From NCBI GenBank assembly GCA_036245805.1, contig BTRK01000001.1, positions 558,001-622,000 on the forward strand: DNA of 64,000 nt, in the 5' to 3' direction. Shown here piece after piece: positions 23,237 through 35,784 of the stretch. This DNA comes from Pristionchus mayeri (lineage: Eukaryota > Nematoda > Chromadorea > Rhabditida > Neodiplogasteridae). The notes beneath the pieces are model-generated. The model did not search any database. It was not told where the DNA came from and worked only from the letters and a program-made list of their open reading frames with translations. Every line of letters starts with the position of its first letter. Position 1 is the stretch's first letter. The position numbers and the translations under genes are program-made.

Positions 23237-24659
23237 TCAGGCAAAGTTTCTGATTCCAGTCAGTTTGAAATCGTCCTCGTACGAATTCTCATCATCGTAG
23301 GTCGTCTTCTCGTCCTCGACTTTGCCCGGAGGCGTAGCAGTCTTCTCCGGCACTTTCTCGTCCACCAGATTATTGTCTACCTGTCATTTCAAACCATTAA
23401 TCAGCAAACATAAGTTTAAAAAATAGAACGAGGCCGGATGCAAACTGTGACACTGTTGATATATTAAAGGCGGTATGACGTCATCGTTCTCATCGGACCT
23501 AGTGTCTCCAAAACGAACCATCCAGGGGCGCTCGATGCGCAGCAGCATGCTCTCCACATTGGAACCTGCAGCATATTGCGTTCGTTTTTTTGGAATGGGG
23601 TCGCTCCGCTCTCTTCATCTGGTTGAATCCCCCAATGGAACTATGTCGGATAAGAGCCCACCGGATGAGAACCAACAAATATTTTAATTTCACTTCACAG
23701 CGCACTTCAGTAGTATTTTCACAGCCCAAATTTTGATTGGACAGTATCCAAACGTGAACATACTGGAAAAGGATGCTTTTTTGGTTCTACCCCGGTAGTT
23801 CCCATCCGACACAGCACCAGCCAGGAGAGTATTACGCCAGCCTTCGCACCGAGTCTCGCCTCTCGGCCGCCTGCTCTAGCAAACTCACGTCCTTCATCCT
23901 TCTCGAAGATGCGAATCCCGTACTTGCCGTCGGCGTCGATAATGCACGTCGCGCCATCGTTGCCCTGCACTTAATATATTTAAATACGAATTATCTTAAT
24001 TTATACTAATTAACTTAATTTTCTAATTAGGTCTCGAAGGCTCCTCACCGATTCGCAATTATCGGTCGCGGAAAAAATCGTGAGGCACGCTCCCATGATG
24101 TCGAAGCCGGGCTGCACTTTCTGAAAACAATTTATTTTTAAAATTTTTATTGTATTTTTCTGTCCTTCTTTCCTTCGCATACATCAACCATCGCGTTATT
24201 GTTCACAACTTATTGGATATTTTTTCTATTAGCCGCTTTTTCATGCCAGAAGATCAAAGATCATCCATTTCAATGTTAAATCGGATGTCACAGCCTCCTA
24301 GGTTACGGTGAGGGATACACGAAGCACTTTTGAAAAGTAGCCCATGCGACCGATTTCACATTCCTTTCGGGTTTGACCATTTCCTATTTAGTGCCCTTGC
24401 CTTTAGTACCCCTGCCTTCATTCCTCTGGTGTGCGCACCCAAGTTAGGATCAAATTCTAAAATCAAGCACCAAGTGGCGTCCAAACTTGGGCCACTTTTG
24501 TATTTAATCCCAACTTGGGCGCACACACCAGTGTCCCATCACCCACGGAATGGCCGCGAATCAGCATCTTCGTCTGCATGTTGTCCATCGCGAAGCAGAG
24601 GGCGTCGATTCCGAAGAAGACGGAGGTGCCGCGGTCGCGGTTGAAGCACGTACTGCAAT

Positions 24660-24780
24660 CATTAGCTAATTAACAACCAATTAACTAATTAGTGTAATTA
24701 ACAGCCAAATAACTAATTACTGTAATTAACTACCAAATAAGTAATTAGTGTAATTAACAATCAAATAACTAATTAGTGCT
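24660..24780. repeat. Intronic tandem repeat, about 30 bp x 4
   Basis: Units resembling AACTAATTAGTGTAATTAAC repeat four times inside a phosphatase intron. Confidence 0.85.
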
Positions 24781-26239
24781 CACCCGCGCAAGCCGTTGGC
24801 GGGGTCGCTCCAGACCACGTCGTGAATGATCACGTTCTCGCTCGAGTACGTGATCGGCTTCGTGAGCTGCAGTTGTTTTTATTTTTAATGTAAATTTTTA
24901 TTATTATTTTCTGTTATAAATAGCTAGATTGCACGGAAGGAGTAATCGTCTGACTCTCTCCAAATTGCATGATCTCTCGCTTTCTGACCGGCGAGAGAGT
25001 GTCTCTATGGAAGGTAGTGCTCACCACGCGGAAGGTGCGGCGCGTGAATCCCATCGGGCTGATCCCCCCGTGCGCGCAGAAGTACGTGTCTCCTGAAGAG
25101 ATCAACGATCAGACAAATCAAAGATAAAAAGAAAATGGGGGAAGGCTACATGCAGCCCCCACTGATATCTCACCGACGATGGCTGCGATGGACAGAAAGC
25201 CGAACTTGCGTTCATGAGGAAGTAGAGGTCGTCGGAAGTATTCTGAAAGATCAAAGATCAATGTCGCCATCGAGTATCCCTACTGTGCACAGTCTCTAAA
25301 GATGGTACGATTGCGAGAGCTATCGTACCCCATTCTCATTCTGGAACCGATAAGCCCCCACTTCGCGGTAACAGCCAAAACTTAGTGAGAGCGGATGAGA
25401 GTATCCAAATGAATGCCCTAATGCTCCGCGAAGTGAGGGGCGTGTGCTGACACCGAACTAGACGATGTTTTCACTACCTGGTTCGTGTATCGATCGTTCA
25501 GCTCGATGGCGAGTCCGTACCTGATGTTGACGTTCACGAACTCATGGTTGCCGCGAAGGAGGAAGATCTACGAAAGATCAAAGATCACTGTTCGAATGAG
25601 AGGGCGAAAGATCAAAGATCGGTGGTCCAATGCGAAAGATGAAAGATCACTGGTCGAGAGGGTAGTTTGATCACATCTGGTTAACGTATCCTAGGTACAT
25701 AGGCGGCAAATGCACGATTTGCATTGCGTAAGCTCTCATAATTCCTACGTACAAGGGAGTCCAGAGGCAGTGCCACGCTGACCCATCAGCCATAGCGACC
25801 GTGCAATGCTCCTTACTTGGGTTCTCTTATTCGAAAATTTTAGTACCATTTTCAGGGTAGAGCATCTTGAGAGAGAAGAGCGCCATCACAATCTCGAATG
25901 AATGGCGGCCTCTGCAAACGATCAGAATTCAATAATCAATCATGTTCTAGTGACCGTACTTGTCAACGTAATCTCCGAGGAAGAGGTACTTGGAGCACTC
26001 CCAGCCCGGCTTGCCGTCCACAGCATCTTCGTCGAAGATACGGGCGAGATCGTACAGCTGCAAAGATGCGTTTGGATTACGGTAGTCGACCTACAGTATA
26101 CCTGTCCATGGAGATCTCCGACGACTTGAATTGGCCAGGTAATGTCCTCGATGAGCAGCGGTTCGCTCTCCAGATACTTCCTCACTTTCCTCATGACGAA
26201 TATCACGTCATCCGGGTGGAAGACGATCTGCCAATATAA

Positions 26240-26570
26240 AATCGGGGTACTGTAGGATGCTGCATCAGCATCAGTTAAGGGTTGGGTACAGTAGGAAACT
26301 GTGAGTTACGGTAAGATAATGTATCGACTGTAGAGTGATGTGGGTGTCTTCAATTACGGTAGGATACTGTGCAAGTATGAGAATATTGCAGGATTTTGTA
26401 GGATACTGTTTCTGCGTTTGAGTTACGGTAGGCAAATTTATGAGCACCGGCATATGATAGGATTGTGTAGGATATTGTGTTTGTGTTGAGTTACGGTAGG
26501 ATACCGTATCGACATCAAATAACGATATGTTATTGAAGAACGCGATGTGGCAGCGAAAGGGTTACGGTAG
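26240..26570. repeat. Intronic TACGGTAGGATACTG repeats
   Basis: At least six imperfect copies of GTTACGGTAGGATACTGT lie in the intron between the first two phosphatase exons. Related words occur at 26,815-26,885 and in the first 350 bases of the window. Confidence 0.65.
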
Positions 26571-27009
26571 GCCATCCTTACCCTCACTCCGTCAACGGTA
26601 TCCGGGTGGAAGACTCGGGCGACGATCTCCTGGCATTTCTTCGTCTCTTCGGGCAGGTTGAGTACGGGAATGAAAAAAACAGATGCATAAAGGGGTATTG
26701 GTACGGAGATTGGACAGGGGTGATGGTGCTCGGATTTAGCAGCGGCCATAGTTGCTGCGAATGCGTACCCTGTAATGGCGGCCACACTCAGCACGTTGCC
26801 CATCTGAAAAAAGTACTGTAGGATGGTAAGGTACCAAGGTGGTAGGATACGGTACTAAAGTACGGTACTAGCAAGGCACCGTACCAAGATGCTGGTTACT
26901 GGTGGCTCGAAAAGGGAGGGGTGCTCACCGATTGGAGAGGAGCGAAGGAAAAGAGAAAAGGCTCGGTCGACTAGTCGAGACGAGCGAAAAAGGAGAGAAT
27001 GAATGGAGA

Positions 27010-28000
27010 AGGGGGGTTTCTCTCACATCTCTCGTTTCAATTTGTTGACCTTCTGATCTCGCACGTATTATGTTTGCGTAATTGGGCCGATCTCACGTAG
27101 CACTTTAACATAATTGCATTTGGTAAACAACTTTTTCTAACCAAATTGATCGAGTGGCACGTCTTCTTCTCCTCCTCCATTCATTCAATCCTCGTCCACT
27201 CGTCTAGACTGGTTCCTCCCCCAAATTGACCACTTTTATAGAGAATTTATGACGATGATTACAGTATTGCAACAGTTCGACTCTTTGTGATCTTCTCACC
27301 TCATCTCAAATGTGATCTTTGACCTCTGACCCTTCGACAGGATTTGGGCACGAAACAGTTTTAAAAAAGTCACAGTAAATGTAGTTTGAATTAAAATGAC
27401 GTGCATTTATCGTATCCACTCCCAATCGATCACTACTCTACTACGGTAATCTTCACTCGTTCTTCGTACTGATCGTCGAACTCACAATGCCCTAATAAAA
27501 AAGAAAAAAAGTAAATTTTCCAGATACTACAATTTTTTGAATAGCATTCTGATTATGTGCTACAACCAAAGCTTAATGTGATTGATTCTGAGATGAAAAC
27601 AATATTAAGGCGAATCCCCGTGTGGAATAATAAAAATTTATCTTCTACGAAGTGCATTGAACAGCATATTTAGCAAACTTATTATATGCAAATTCTGGAT
27701 TCAGGAATTTCACAAAATTAGGATGTTGATTAAAGTACCAATTATTCTGAGATCTCCTTAGGAAAAATTGGAACGAAAACATTTCCTACTCGCAATCCGA
27801 TTGTGCAGCAATCAATGAATAAATTTAGAATGAAAAGAGCAATGCACCCGATTAATCACTGACTGATTGACCCCCGAACTCCCCCGATCTCAACCCCTCG
27901 ACTTCAGTGTTTGGGGGTGTTGTTGGCCAAGATGTCCTCTACCAAGAACTCGATACTAATCTCATTTTAAGATGCCCTTCTCAAAGCATGAAACGAAATC
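27010..28000. other. Intergenic, nothing recognised
   Basis: AT-rich, no supported exon, RNA gene or repeat boundary. Confidence 0.5.
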
Positions 28001-28263
28001 TATGAAAATTTACTGCGGGAATTGACAGTTGGATATGAGCAGAGACTCAAGACCTTTGTCAGAGCTAAATGAGGTCCCATCAAAATTAGCAAGTATGTTA
28101 CTATTGCCCATATAGTTGGTAAACTTTATCATGAACCAGATCACCCATGTCCCATTCCAAAGGTGGGAATCATATAAAAATTTAGGTTCGGGTAATTTTG
28201 GCGCACCCTCTATAATGCATGATGGTAGCCTTCTTTGTAAAAAAAAGAACGACATTTTCAACG

Positions 28264-30310
28264 GATATATGGTCATTTTAGTGTTCCCGATTTGACTGCC
28301 GAAAAGTGATAGTCCCAAGTTTGGCCTTCTGAATCTCAACGATGACGACAGATATCAAAATTCTGACGACGCAGTTTGAAAGAGCATCATTTGAAATACT
28401 TATAGCCAAAATTCTAGCGGTATTGGACAAACTTGAATCCTACCTCCGCGGCGTGGTCGATTCTCTCGCGATTCCTCTCATATATTGTTATTGGTTTACC
28501 AAACTATTTGTTCGCTTAATCTGAAATGTTTGAGGCCTTTTATTTTCTTCTGGGAAGTCCGACTGTATTTTGTTTCCGAACTGCTGGAATAGTTCCAGGA
28601 ACTTCGGTCGGAGGAGATGGTAGCCGTAGCCATAAGTCTATCGATTTCAAATGCTTAAATAACTTTAAGAGACCCTCCACGAGATAACGTAACAACTGTG
28701 CGTAACAACCACGGATGGCCAAAAATTCGATAATTCCCAAACTTTTTCCTGGAATGAAGGCCTCGAGTGCTGATTGACGGCCGCAATAACTAAGGCTAGG
28801 GGTCGATTTTGGAAAAGTTTCAGGTACCTCCCATTTTTGGGGTCGAAAAAGTCGATATCTCAGAATGACATGGCATATATATTTCCTGACGTATTTTCAC
28901 TCGTAGAAACCGAATTTGAGCATCCCAGTGCGAGAAATCGTGATTGGAAAAACGTATCCTCGAAAAACCACTTCTTCGACTAAATTCTTCCCATTTTCGA
29001 GGAATTCCAATTTTTTGCGCAGATTCTAAATAAGATTTTTGGAATCTCCGCATAAAAGTGCACATCATATCAAAAAATCAGAATTTTAAAAATTGAGACT
29101 TTTTAGATATTTTGATACAAAGGTCGATTTTTAGCGCAAATTGGCAAATATGACCTTGAGCCCAGGGTAACATTTTCAACAATAATGCCTCTTATGGAAC
29201 GAAAATGCTTGCATGTGACTTGTGCAATCATTTTCATCATTTAAAATGATGATGAAACTAATAGAAATCAAAATTCGAAAAAGTCCAAAATTTGAATTTT
29301 GAAAATGTACCAAAAGTTCTGAAAATCATACCAACGTTAAAACATTTTTTCGAGTGCTCTCTTATTAAAATTCGATCTCTACGAGTGAAAATACGTTAGA
29401 AAACATATTCTTCATTAGATTTTGAGATACTGACTATTTTGGCCTCTTTGATGGGGTCGAAAAAATGAGATTTTCAAATTTTGTGATTTTCATCGATTTC
29501 AACCTCCACTTATAAAGATAATACCTAAATTAGTCACACTGAAGCATTTTCGGTCCAATACAGGCATTAGCGTTGAGAGTTTAGCGGTCGGCGATGGGAC
29601 ATATCTGCCAATTTGCGCTAAAAATCGACCTTTGTATCAAAATATCTAAAAAGTCTCAATTTTTAAAATTCTTATTTTTTGATATGATGTGCACTTTTAT
29701 GCGGAGATTCCAAAAAAATCTTATTTAGAATCTGCGCAAAAAATTGGAATTCCTCGAAAATGGGAAGAATTTAGTCGAAAAAGTGGTTTTTCGAGGATAC
29801 GTTTTTCCAATCACGATTTCTCGCACTGGGATGCTCAAATTCGGTTTCTACGAGTGAAAATACGTCAGGAAATATATATGCCATGTCATTCTGAGATATC
29901 TACTTTTTCGACCCCAAAAATGGGAGGTACCTGAAACTTTTCCAAAATCGACCCCTAGCCTTAGTTATTGCGGCCGTCAATCAGCACTCGAGGCCTACAT
30001 TCCAGGAAAAAAGTTTGGGAATTATCGAATTTTTGGCCATCCGTGGACCTGTTACGTTCTCTGGTGGAGGCTCTCTTAAGTACCTTCGATGGTAAGCTCA
30101 CATTTATGAGGCGAATCGCGAGAGAATCGACCATTTGAGGGGGGTTAGTGGCGGTAGGATTCATGTTTGTCCGATTCCTCTGTAAATGTGGTTATAAGTA
30201 CTTCAGATGGCGCTCTTTCAAACTGCGTCGGCAGAATTTTGATAACAGTCGTCATCTTCGAGATTCAGAAGGCCAAACATGGCACTATCACTTTTCGACA
30301 GTCAAATCGC
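28264..30310. mobile_element. Large foldback element I
   Basis: Inner arms: GGGGTCGATTTTGGAAAAGT near 28,799 returns inverted near 29,955, with near-identity through 28,800-29,110 versus 29,590-29,960. Outer arms: GGCCTTCTGAATCTCAACGA near 28,322 returns as TCTTCGAGATTCAGAAGGCC near 30,260. The intervening 29,110-29,590 is unpaired. No coding sequence. Confidence 0.8.
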
Positions 30311-31560
30311 GCTCTTTTAAATGATCATAAATCCGTTTAAAATAAAGATAGAAGGCCGTTCTTTTTTACTAAGAAAGCTACCATCATGGGCTACATATTT
30401 TATGTTGACGTCATCATTCCTGTTCTTCATCGTGGTGCGGGGTGGTCGGGTGGACCAAAAGTGACGAAATTTTGGAAATCGGAAAAACTATCTGGGTTTT
30501 CATGCTTAAGTTGTAGTAACTATACATGACTAACTTCTAGCCAAAAATGAAGGAAATCGGAGTTGGAACAAAAAAAAGGGCTCACTTTTGTGCGGCGACC
30601 CCAAAATGGGTGTCGGGCTACCGTACTTTCGTATCTTCAATAGGCCTGATTTGGGCTCAAAATTGTTCAAAAGCTTCCAAAACAACATTATAAGTTGATT
30701 CCCACCATGGTTTTACACTTCCATTGGTCACAAATGACCATCGGACCGAAATTTTGAAAATCGATATTTTGACCCCCTTCAATTTGTGGAATGGGTGACA
30801 ATGCACTAAATGAGTTTCAAACAATGTATATACATCCCACGAAACAGCTTAAAGAAAAAGGGCTCCTGAAAAGAGGATATTTCTCCTGAGAAATCCAGAG
30901 AAAGGCGCAAAAGCTCAGCACAGGTACAAATAGACATAGAGACTTGGCTTATGGTTAGAAATGTAGAGCACGATGAGCTAAACATTTCTTCTGTTGAAAG
31001 TGAATCTCTATCTATTCGTTGAAGCGTGTTACAGACGCTGGAAGTTGGCCATGGTAGCATTTTGGGGTCGCCGCACAAAAGTGAGCCCTTTTTTTTGTTC
31101 CAACTCCGATTTCCTTCATTTTTGGCTAGAAGTTAGTCATGTATAGTTACTACAACTTAAGCATGAAAACCCAGATAGTTTTTCCGATTTCCAAAATTTC
31201 GTCACTTTTGGTCCACCCGACCACCCCGCACCACGATGAAGAACAGGAATGATGACGTCAACATAAAAGTTATAGTCCATGATGGTAGCTTTCATTTGAA
31301 ACAAAGAACGGCCTGAAATCTTTATTTTAAACGGAGATATGATTATTTTAGTGTGCCCGATTTGAGTTCCGAAAAGTGATAGTCCCAAGTTTGGCCTTCT
31401 GAATCTCAACGATGACGAAAGATATCAAAATTCTGACGACGCAGTTTGAAAGAGCGTCATCTGAAGTACTTACAACCACAATTACAGAGGAATCGGACAA
31501 ACTTGAATCCTACCGCCGCGACGTGGTCGATTCTCTCGTGATTCCTCTCTTATTTTAAAG
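30085..31560. mobile_element. Large foldback element II, sharing an arm with I
   Basis: The arm at 30,085-30,625 returns inverted at 31,060-31,560 (for example CCACCCGACCACCCCGCACC near 31,212 against GGTGCGGGGTGGTCGGGTGG near 30,434). The outer part of its left arm is also the right arm of element I, so the same terminal sequence occurs three times (+, -, +) between 28.3 and 31.6 kb. Confidence 0.8.
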
Positions 31561-31987
31561 TGGACAACAAATGATTCTATTAAAAAATGGAATATTGCAT
31601 ACTCAGATACTGATATTAAAGTGTCGAAATTGATGTTTCCATAAATGCCATGTCATGGGCCAACGCCAGTAAAAGGACTATTAATATATTTATATGTATA
31701 AATAAATACAGTTAAAAACTAGTGGGCAACTACGCCTCTTTTAAACTTCCCTGAATATTTAGAAAATAGTCCCATTTGGATGCAGCAAAACGCTTGCAAA
31801 ATCACGGTTCTCACGCTTTTTTTGCATCCATACGCAGACGAAATCATGAATCTGACCCAGCGCACTGGGTTACGGTATATATATATATATTTATGCTATT
31901 TCGTTCGAAATAACGTGTGAAAAAACTGTAATAGAACATGAAATTAATGACGATTAAATGACGGATGAATAACAATGGTGGGGGGAT

Positions 31988-32967
31988 CTACTCAGGGGAA
32001 CTGGTCTGATTCTCGGAATTTACTAAAAGCCTCGCCGCTCTTGGGAAGAAACTATTGTGTCTGTAGTTGTGGTTCGATCCAGGATTATTGAAGTTCATGC
32101 CGTTTCGAGTGTAGTAAATTTTGAAATAATGTGGCTTTCGGTTGGAAATACTATATTTGCCTCGGATGAGATTTGTGGCTACTCTCATATCAATCGCTAT
32201 TCTACGCTTCTCTAGGGAATCAATGCCTAGTTTCTTGTTGCGATCGAGAGCGGAGGGCATGTTTTCCCATGTATGATTTAAACAGCGCATAAATAAACGT
32301 CGTGTGAAGTAGTTCTGTACCTTTTCCAATTCCTTTTTATCCTTGTTTTGGTAAGGGCTGAATACGGATGAAGCGCTTTCTAAAATCGGTCTAATGTACA
32401 TTGAGTACGTTTTTAGGAGTACTTCTATATTTGTGGTTCGTAAGGCTCTGAGTATAGTGTGGCAGGCAGTTTTGGCTTTAATGGAAACGGTAGCGCAATG
32501 GTCGGAAAATGAGAGGTTTTTCTGGATAACAGTCTTTCACTTTTTCTTTTTGTTCTAAAGTTGTGGTTCCTATAGAATATGTTCTCTTTATATTTGCTCT
32601 GCCCAGGTGCAATGAGTTACATTTATGCGCAGCGAGAGGGAGTTGCCACTCTTCTGACCATTTTGCGATTGTACCAATTGCTGATTGGAGAGGAGCAGGT
32701 GAGTTTCCCTTCCTAAAGGATCGATATATTTTTATATCATCGGCATACATTCTTGCGACAACGCCATGATTTTGCACTAGAGTAGGGATTTCCGAGGTAA
32801 ATTAGGAAGAGTAAAGGTCCTAAGACTGAGCCCTGTGGGACGCCCCTAGTCACAGGCATTAAGGTAGAAAGCACATCTTTTACTCTCACTTGGAATGATC
32901 TATGTGTGAGATATCCTGTTATCCATTTTATTGTATTTTCGGATTTTATTGATTTTATTGTATCACG
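31988..32967 (-). pseudogene. Degenerate non-LTR reverse transcriptase
   Basis: Minus-strand fragments in order: IKWITGYLTHRSFQVRV, TRGVPQGSVLGPLLFLIY, MYADDIKIYRSF, then a thumb-like stretch MYIRPILESASSVFSPYQNK and a C-terminal KKELEKVQNYFTRRLF. At least two frame changes (near 32,790 and 32,530) break it. It is distinct from the LINE at 11.6-13.2 kb. It abuts the first exon of array unit 1 at 32,968, exactly where similarity to the second duplicated segment ends. Confidence 0.8.
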
Positions 32968-33074
32968 TAACACCTCCCAATGAAAGTGTTGCTGTATAAA
33001 GAATAAATAATAAAGGATAAAAATAAAGAATAAGGAATAAAGAAGAAAAGGTAAAATGAAATATAAATAATAAC

Positions 33075-33173
33075 CTGGATCATGGGCACGCCTTGCCCGA
33101 GCATCTCGAGGGTTGTCTCGTGGATCATCCTAGCTGACATCGATATCATGTCGACCGTGCGTCTCCTCGACAT
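33075..33173 (-). pseudogene. Array unit 1: first exon only
   Basis: ATG directly behind a TATTTTCAG acceptor; encodes MSRRRTVDMISMSARMIHET and continues to PMIQ before a GTTATT donor. Twin of the first exon of unit 9. The other three modules should lie downstream but the sequence there is LINE and foldback, so the unit is truncated. Confidence 0.7.
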
Positions 33174-33601
33174 ACTGAAAATATCCTGCTACTTTGATTT
33201 TCAAAAATAGACAAAATACAGCAAGGAAAAAATGTAATTGGAAAAGTGCAACAACTATTACCTTTTTGCAGCAATTGGAATAAATTCGCTTTAGCATGCC
33301 AAATACAGGTATTACAACTGCCTTCAAACAGATCCGCTTGATACAGACTACAGCATTTTTAAAAAATTATCAGTGTTCACGATATATCGTAAGCATAAAG
33401 ACAATGGGAGAATTAGAAAATCAGGCGACTGAAAACGTGGAAGGAATGATGGATACTAGTACCACCGAATACTTATAAAATCGAGTATTAATGTACTAGA
33501 CAATTCAGCGTTAAACGAAAAATCGATATGAATTCGGTAAGAGAATTGGTGCACTACATAAAATATTGTGAGCAATTATTGGAGTTGAAGTATTGCTGAT
33601 C

Positions 33602-34587
33602 TCAGGCTGCGGGAGGACGGCACAATTCAAGCGTTCTGAAAAATTGATTCCACATTTCATAATTTCCCACTCTTTATAAAATATAACGAAACCATTTTTC
33701 TCAATTGTTCTAGTAGTTGCAGCATTAAAATATATTTTCTACGGACTACAAAGGATGAGAGTACATTTTCACAATTCCTTTCCAAATATTGTCTTAATTG
33801 ATTAAATGGTTCTTGTTTAGTTCGATCAACCAACACGCATAAACACAAGGCCATTTAGTTCATTTGTAAATGTCAATATCACGATATTCTGCAAGGGGCG
33901 AAACAAAGAGGGCGCAGATAAGGCTAATTTTGCAAGTTTCCATCCCGTTTGTTTTTGAATGAACGGACTTCCCACCAAGGGATCCTAATAATAATGTTCT
34001 AGTCTTGTTTGAAGGGAAAACGCTGTGAGTATCACCTCTCGCCGACGCCGATGGCCCTGACCAGTTCGGGGATGAGTGCTCTTGTGCGGATGTGCTGCCT
34101 CACGCGACTGGATCTTCGACAGCAGTTTTCTAAAAATATATTATTTATTATATTTACCGTATTAACTGGACTCCTTCAAAGATGCAGATGGGGTATACAT
34201 ATAAAATCGACAAACCGAAAATAGGGAATTACCTATTTTTAAATGACATTGAATGCAACTTTCTAATTGGCTTTCTAAAAAGAAGTAAAACTATACTTTG
34301 CGAGCAAACGAGTGTAACCTGGCCAAATCCAGAGTTCCTCTAGTTTTTTGGACGTTTTTCAAGGAAAAGTGGACTAATGTATACAAGAAACTGCGAGACA
34401 TTTTGCTTTAATACATTTTGCAGTGCGTATTTTCTAACCTGGCCAAATCCAAGTTGTTCTCCGTGCTGCTCTCGCAAATGTCGCGCACTTGAATGATGGG
34501 AGTTCCGATGGCGAGCAAGTTTACCGCTCTCGCATGAGTGATCCTCGACCTCATCGAAACACTGGCGACGCACTGGCGCATTGCCAT
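33602..34587 (-). pseudogene. Array unit 2, frameshifted
   Basis: Exons 34,587-34,439, 34,129-34,036 and 33,635-33,602. Same structure as unit 10, its duplicate, but the middle exon is 94 nt instead of 93: one extra T at about 34,083 shifts the frame inside the HPHRALIPELV motif. First and last exons remain open. An acceptor (TTCTCACAG) lies 24 nt upstream of the ATG, which the duplicate lacks. Confidence 0.75.
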
Positions 34588-34626
34588 GCCCGAAATACGA
34601 ATTTACATACTGTGAGAACAGAAAGC

Positions 34627-34678
34627 TTAATCCGTGGTGTGGTGGCGAGAGGCGGGAGCGCGGCACAGCTCGAGCGTT
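34627..34678 (-). pseudogene. Array unit 3: decayed last exon
   Basis: Behind ACTCCAG, reads TLELCRAPASRHHTTD and stops at 34,627. The usual TGA after PPAA is lost, and no other module is present. Immediately upstream begins a segment duplicated at 41,761-42,130, so this is a break point. Confidence 0.6.
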
Positions 34679-35023
34679 CTGGAGTATACTTGGAAGAAGT
34701 TGTGGACTGCACAACTGGAAAAAAATATTATTAAATGTGCTAAATCCATGGGTTACATGAGCTTGCTGATACTGAAAAAGCGCAAAAAGTAGAAAGATAT
34801 CAGAACTGTAATCAAGCAGATTCGTAAAATCAACACAATTTAAACTTCAGACTTTATTGTACTGATTGAATCAGAAAATAAATAACAATCAGGTTCATTA
34901 AAAGTTACAAAAATTGCCTAACCGGATCTAATTGGCTGTAATAATCTGCTAAACATCACAACACTTGATGGGACTACGAACTAAGCCAGAAAAAAGAGAG
35001 AAACATGTAACAGTCGTCTGCGC

Positions 35024-35784
35024 TCAGGCGCCAGGAGGACGGCACAGCTCGAGCGTTCTGGAATATCATAAACAAATTATTTAATCATATTTTCTATGGT
35101 TATCAATTTTCAATTGTTATCAGCTTTATTTAATTGTCTCCTACTACAGTACCTTTAAAACAATTTTGCTCGCATATGTTAGAGTGATTTTATCGAATTT
35201 GAAAAAAATACAATATCACCTCTCTCCAACGGCGATGATGCCCGCCAGAACGGGGATTAACTTCTTCCTCGGATTTCCGGAATCGTCAATCGACTGGATT
35301 CTCAGAAGCACTGCTCAACAATTTATTTGATTAAAGTTACTAAACATCAGTGAAAATATTTGAATTTGCGAGCGTTCCTGATCACGCCCACTCCCTTGTC
35401 CTTGCATATCTCTCACATATTTTAAAGTGACCAGGCATGTGCACAAATTCAACTAATTTCAAGAGTGTCGGGCAACTTTGAGAAGTTTTGTAAAAAAAAA
35501 TAAACGTCCATTAAAACGGACAAAATGTATATTTTATACAGTATATTTTATAAACGGATAAGGATGCTCTTATAATACAGAGACAAGAATGAAACGGAGA
35601 TATAAATATCTAACCTGGTTTGTCTCACATTGGCCAACGCCTCGCTCTCGCACAAGGCGCGTACTCTAAGAATGGACTCTCCGCGGGCGAGGAAACTAAG
35701 TGCCAGCTTATTCAACAATCTGCTCGACATCTCCAGTAATGTAACCGTAGTATTCAATAAAACAGCATCATTTTCAATCGCCAT
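35024..35784 (-). CDS. Array unit 4, small repeat-module protein
   Basis: Exons 35,784-35,615 (MAIENDAVLL...VRALCESEALANVRQTR), 35,315-35,220 (IQSIDDSGNPRKKLIPVLAG ... GER) and 35,057-35,024 (TLELCRPPGA, TGA). Lengths 170+96+34 = 300 nt, 99 aa. Closest relative is unit 6. The acceptor of exon 2 reads TTGTTG where unit 6 has TTTTAG; the next AG downstream would be out of frame, so splicing may be impaired. Confidence 0.55.

Larger units (their letters stand above)
23237..26803 (-). pseudogene. PP1-type Ser/Thr phosphatase, two frame breaks
   Basis: Exons (minus, in order): 26,803-26,582; 26,227-26,102; 26,057-25,960; 25,911-25,847; 25,567-25,478; 25,242-25,174; 25,092-25,025; 24,866-24,784; 24,652-24,529; 24,120-24,049; 23,964-23,889; 23,565-23,519; 23,380-23,237; about 428 codons. 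Signature metal and phosphate motifs of the PPP family are present: VVGDLHGQ, GDYVDKGRHSFE, LLRGNHE, FCAHGGISP, VVWSDP, IRGHS. The Arg of GDYVDRG is Lys, and the SAPNYC loop that lines the active site in PP1 is SATDNC. The acidic tail (KVEDEKTTYDDENSYEDD) is unusual. The start ATG follows TTTTTTCAG directly, suiting trans-splicing. Two breaks: the 25,847 donor leaves one base too many before the RGNHE exon, and one base is missing near 25,207 (between DLYFLMNA and FGFLSIAAIV). Either a recent pseudogene or two sequence errors; all other junctions are in phase. Confidence 0.8.
32968..34609. repeat. Segmental duplication, copy 1
   Basis: More than 95% alike by eye to 50,643-52,281, same orientation, from CACCTCCCAATGAAAGTGTT to AAATACGAATTTACATA. 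It contains the first exon of array unit 1 and all of unit 2. Confidence 0.9.

Noticed and set aside
26240..26570. CRISPR-like spaced repeats
   Set aside because: Repeats are imperfect, spacing is irregular and the host is eukaryotic; intronic simple repeat.
28820..29934. Mirror-image frames of about 80 codons
   Set aside because: Translations of the foldback arms; no splice sites or family resemblance.
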